Assembly (NCBI GenBank): GCA_014377055.1
Contig: JACMQJ010000322.1
Location: 1 to 7,825 of the forward strand
Source: Candidatus Sericytochromatia bacterium
GTDB lineage: Bacteria; Cyanobacteriota; Sericytochromatia; UBA7694; JACMQJ01
Length of the DNA: 7,825 nucleotides
Direction: 5' to 3'
Shown here: piece after piece, positions 5,128 to 7,825 of the stretch
How positions within the stretch are numbered: position 1 is the first letter of the stretch
How the letters are laid out: each line of letters opens with the position of its first letter
Translations under genes and position numbers: made by a program
Notes under the pieces: generated by a model
The model's database searches: none
Told to the model about the DNA's origin: nothing
What the model saw: only the letters and a program-made list of their open reading frames with translations

Positions 5128-6453
5128 TTAGTATCTATAAGCGTCATTCTTGAATGGTCCATGTAAACTGATTCCAAGATATTCAGATTGATCATTTGAT
5201 AATATATCAAGCTCAACACCTAGCTTTGCTAAATGTAATCTTGCCACTTGTTCATCAAGGTGCTTTGGTAAAACATATACTTTATTTTCATAACTTTCTC
5301 TTTTTTGCCAAAGTTCTAATTGAGCAAGAACTTGATTAGTAAATGATGTTGACATAACAAATGATGGATGTCCTGTAGCACAACCAAGATTAACTAATCT
5401 ACCTTCTGCTAAAACTAATAAATCTTTACCGTCAATAGTATATTTATCAACTTGTGGTTTTATTTCTACTTTTGTATTACCATAAGTTGTATTTAGCCAT
5501 GACATATCAATTTCAATATCAAAATGTCCAATATTACAAACAATTGCTTTATCTTTCATTAAACGGAAATGTCTTTCAGTAACAATATCTTTATTACCAG
5601 TTGCAGTAACAACAATATCAGCTAATTTAACAGCATCGTCCATCTTCATAACTTGATAGCCTTCCATTGCAGCTTGTAAAGCACAAATTGGATCTATTTC
5701 GGTTACAATAACTCTAACACCTGAATGTTTTAATGAATCAGCTGAACCCTTACCAACGTCACCATAACCAGCAACAACGGCTACTTTACCAGCCATCATA
5801 ATATCTGTAGCTCTTCTGATAGCGTCGACTAATGATTCACGACAACCATATTTATTGTCAAATTTTGATTTGGTAACAGAATCATTAACATTAATCGCAG
5901 GAAGGGTCAAAGAACCATTCTTTTCTCTTTCATATAATCTATGAACACCTGTTGTTGTTTCTTCTGTGATCCCTCTGATACCAGCTACAAGCTGAGGATA
6001 TTTGTCAAGGACAAGATTGGTTAAGTCTCCGCCATCATCAAGAATCATATTGAGAGGCTCAGTTTTATTTTCATTATCAAAGAAAACTGTTTGATCAATA
6101 CACCAATCAAAATCTTCTGCATTTAGACCTTTCCAAGCAAAAACTGGAATACCTGCGGCTGCCATTGCTGCTGCTGCATGATCTTGTGTAGAAAAAATAT
6201 TACATGAAGACCATCTAACTTGTGCACCCAAATCAATGAGTGTTTCAATTAAAACAGCTGTCTGAATTGTCATGTGTAGACAACCAGCTATTCTTGCACC
6301 TTTTAATGGCTTTAATTTGCCATACTGTTCACGAAGTGCCATTAATCCTGGCATTTCAGCTTCAGCTAATTCTATTTCTTTTCTACCCCATTCAGCAAGT
6401 GATAGATCTTTTACTTTAAAGTCTTCTTTAACTTTAATTACTGTACTGGTCAT
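5128..6453 (-). CDS. ahcY: S-adenosylhomocysteine hydrolase (adenosylhomocysteinase)
   Basis: This cytoplasmic NAD-dependent enzyme reversibly splits S-adenosylhomocysteine into adenosine and homocysteine, relieving product inhibition of methyltransferases and feeding the methyl cycle. Numbered from the ATG at 6453 (441 residues): H60; CNIFSTQDHAAAA (84-96); DDGGDLTN (139-146); EETTTGVH (164-171); NVNDSVTKSKFDN (188-200) with K195, D199 and N200; the NAD loop AGYGDVGKG (228-236); and the C-terminal GPFKNDAYRY with K435 and Y439. These align with the human catalytic and cofactor residues at a steady offset of nine, so the enzyme is the short type without the roughly 40-residue insertion of some bacteria. 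An in-frame ATG at 6471 would add six residues (MEGLNS). I prefer 6453 because AAGGT lies nine bases before it and nothing suitable precedes 6471. It is followed by a strong terminator and is divergent from the porin gene. Confidence 0.96.
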   Translation of the reverse strand: MTSTVIKVKEDFKVKDLSLAEWGRKEIELAEAEMPGLMALREQYGKLKPLKGARIAGCLHMTIQTAVLIETLIDLGAQVRWSSCNIFSTQDHAAAAMAAAGIPVFAWKGLNAEDFDWCIDQTVFFDNENKTEPLNMILDDGGDLTNLVLDKYPQLVAGIRGITEETTTGVHRLYEREKNGSLTLPAINVNDSVTKSKFDNKYGCRESLVDAIRRATDIMMAGKVAVVAGYGDVGKGSADSLKHSGVRVIVTEIDPICALQAAMEGYQVMKMDDAVKLADIVVTATGNKDIVTERHFRLMKDKAIVCNIGHFDIEIDMSWLNTTYGNTKVEIKPQVDKYTIDGKDLLVLAEGRLVNLGCATGHPSFVMSTSFTNQVLAQLELWQKRESYENKVYVLPKHLDEQVARLHLAKLGVELDILSNDQSEYLGISLHGPFKNDAYRY

Positions 6454-6502
6454 ACTATTCAAACCTTCCATAACATATTAATATAAAAAAATTAACCATT
6501 AT

Positions 6503-6511
6503 ATTATATCA
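6503..6511 (-). promoter_or_regulatory. Extended -10 promoter of ahcY
   Basis: On the minus strand TGATATAAT (6511-6503) is a perfect extended -10 element, and a second TATAAT overlaps it (6503-6498). No recognisable -35 lies 16-18 bases upstream, which is tolerated in extended -10 promoters. Transcription would begin near 6496, giving a leader of about 42 bases. I see no room or structure for an S-adenosylhomocysteine riboswitch in it. Confidence 0.5.
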
Positions 6512-6587
6512 GCCTATATGCTATATTTGTTTATTCGTTAAGAAGAAGTTTATTTTAGCAATTTATTTAGGGTACATTTATACTTTT

Positions 6588-7825
6588 ATGAAAAAAATAT
6601 TTTTAGCATTATTTGTTCTATCGGGACTTAATTTATTCTCAGCTAATGCTTATTCAGCAACCGAAATAATTGAGAATAGAACCCCTTCAAATAATTTTAA
6701 TGGAGCTTTTGATAAATTAGAATTTCATGGAGATATAGGTTTTGGTTATGATTATAGTTTTGGTTTTGCTAAGTTGGACAAAAATTTGGTTTTAAAAGAT
6801 ACAACTAACTATCTAACTTTGGATGACAGATTTAGAAATTATATCTATATTCAAAATGCTGACCTTAGCTTAAAAGTAAATGTCATGAGGCTTTTACATC
6901 TAAATGTTTCAGGTGCATTGGTTTCTAACGGAATGACAGCAGAACCTTTATTTAACCCTGATTCATACACTGATTTTAATAAATTTTTGCAAGATAGAAA
7001 AAGAAATATAAAAAATATTTGGCAGAGATATGGAATAATTCAAGATTTAAATTTTACTTTAAAAGATGAAAATGTTGATGGTAGTGTCGTTATTGGTCAA
7101 CAAGAAGTACCATTTGGATATTTAAATGCAGTTTCAATCTATCCTTCAAGTGTTACTAACCCAACTATAACTCCTATGACAGAATATATAAACTTTAATC
7201 TTAGAAAAGAAAATGCTACACCATATCAAAATAGTACACTTTCCAATATCAGAGATATAGGCATCTCGCTTAATGGTAATTATTCTTTCTTTCGTTTTGT
7301 AACTGGTTTGTATGATGGTGCTGGTACTAATACTTTTGATAATAATAACGAAAAAGATCTATTTGCTAGACTTGACTTTATAGCAAAAGGTCTTGGCGAA
7401 ATAGGCGTTAGTCATTGGCGTGGAAAGCATGTAGGGTATAAAAGTATTTATGCCATTAATCCTGAAAGAGTTGACTTTGAAATGTACAAAACAGGTTTTC
7501 ATGGAAAAATAGGTAATGAGAGTTTGTATTTATCAGGAGAACTAATTTTTAATAATGATAGTTGGGTTGATAAAACTGATGTTGGTCAACTTGGATGGTA
7601 TTTGGAAGGAACATTTAAAGCTCCTGCGGTTATATCAGCTACATTAAGATATGAAAGTTTTAATGATAATAATGTTTTAAAGGATATACCAGTATCAGCT
7701 AATTATGGAATGAGAAGACTAGTCGCTAATCTAACTCAAATATTAGGTGAAAATATGAAATTTAAAGAAGAATATTCACAAACTTGGGAAGACTTAAATG
7801 AAAAAATAGGAACAAAAACTTTTGG
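6588..7825 (+). CDS. OprP/OprO-like outer-membrane porin, 3' end outside window
   Basis: The frame opens at ATG 6588 and stays open for 412 codons to the right edge, so the C-terminus is missing. Residues 1-21 form a classic signal peptide (two lysines, hydrophobic 4-17, ANA at 19-21; cleavage after A21 or A24). The rest alternates short aromatic/polar strands and Asn/Asp-rich turns, as in a beta-barrel. Features of the phosphate-selective porin O/P family are a GQQEVPFGYLN segment, RDIGISLNGNY, and GLYDGAGTNTFDNNNEKDLF followed by a GVSHWRGK-type strand. The family forms trimeric outer-membrane channels; phosphate preference is proven only for some members and is not claimed here. The only Shine-Dalgarno-like word, AGGGT (6569-6573), is 14 bases from the ATG, further than usual. 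No in-frame upstream ATG exists. It is transcribed away from ahcY. Confidence 0.75.
   Translation, partial: MKKIFLALFVLSGLNLFSANAYSATEIIENRTPSNNFNGAFDKLEFHGDIGFGYDYSFGFAKLDKNLVLKDTTNYLTLDDRFRNYIYIQNADLSLKVNVMRLLHLNVSGALVSNGMTAEPLFNPDSYTDFNKFLQDRKRNIKNIWQRYGIIQDLNFTLKDENVDGSVVIGQQEVPFGYLNAVSIYPSSVTNPTITPMTEYINFNLRKENATPYQNSTLSNIRDIGISLNGNYSFFRFVTGLYDGAGTNTFDNNNEKDLFARLDFIAKGLGEIGVSHWRGKHVGYKSIYAINPERVDFEMYKTGFHGKIGNESLYLSGELIFNNDSWVDKTDVGQLGWYLEGTFKAPAVISATLRYESFNDNNVLKDIPVSANYGMRRLVANLTQILGENMKFKEEYSQTWEDLNEKIGTKTF

Noticed and set aside
6272..6481. Plus-strand open frame opposite the ahcY 5' end
   Set aside because: It is antisense to one of the most conserved parts of ahcY, and its translation resembles no family.
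6454..6502. Possible S-adenosylhomocysteine riboswitch in the ahcY leader
   Set aside because: The leader is only about 40 bases, is nearly all A and T, and shows no conserved GC-rich stem or pseudoknot.
1..7825. CRISPR arrays, tRNA or rRNA genes, insertion sequences, phage genes
   Set aside because: No regular direct repeats, clover-leaf sequence, terminal inverted repeats or transposase-like frames were seen when reading both strands.

Overview
The window is AT-rich bacterial DNA with five complete or near-complete genes, one gene cut by the right edge and one by the left edge. An LptF/LptG-family lipopolysaccharide-export permease and an outer-membrane porin show a diderm (Gram-negative-type) envelope. 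Clear Shine-Dalgarno sites and extended -10 promoters show ordinary bacterial expression signals. Low G+C, a diderm envelope and a cyanobacterial-looking LptF/G protein would fit a non-photosynthetic relative of Cyanobacteria (Melainabacteria/Vampirovibrionia). This is a low-confidence impression from family resemblance; no marker gene here settles it.

Layout, left to right. (1) 1-77, minus: the signal-peptide end of an exported protein, with a strong promoter at 118-146 that carries a palindrome between its -35 and -10 boxes. (2) 78-459: intergenic region between divergent genes. (3) 460-3853, plus: a tight three-gene cluster, probably one operon, of a purine nucleoside phosphorylase, a 601-residue two-span membrane protein with a very long cytoplasmic coiled coil, and a 248-residue protein resembling the YaaA/DUF6884 group. 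The last ends in a sequence very like a DNA sliding-clamp binding motif. All three appear to use non-ATG starts (TTG, TTG, GTG). (4) 3859-4938, minus: LptF/LptG-family permease, convergent with the operon at a 5-base gap. (5) 5128-6453, minus: S-adenosylhomocysteine hydrolase (ahcY), followed by a good rho-independent terminator. (6) 6588 to the right edge, plus: an OprP/OprO-like porin with a signal peptide, divergent from ahcY.

How the genes relate. AhcY (methyl-cycle clean-up, releasing adenosine and homocysteine) and the nucleoside phosphorylase (purine salvage) are metabolically adjacent but lie in different transcription units. LptF/G and the porin are both envelope functions. The part not explained by known pathways is the three-gene operon, in which a salvage enzyme is followed by a membrane-anchored coiled-coil protein and a possible replication- or repair-linked protein. 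That is the best candidate here for something undescribed, but its function cannot be read from sequence alone.
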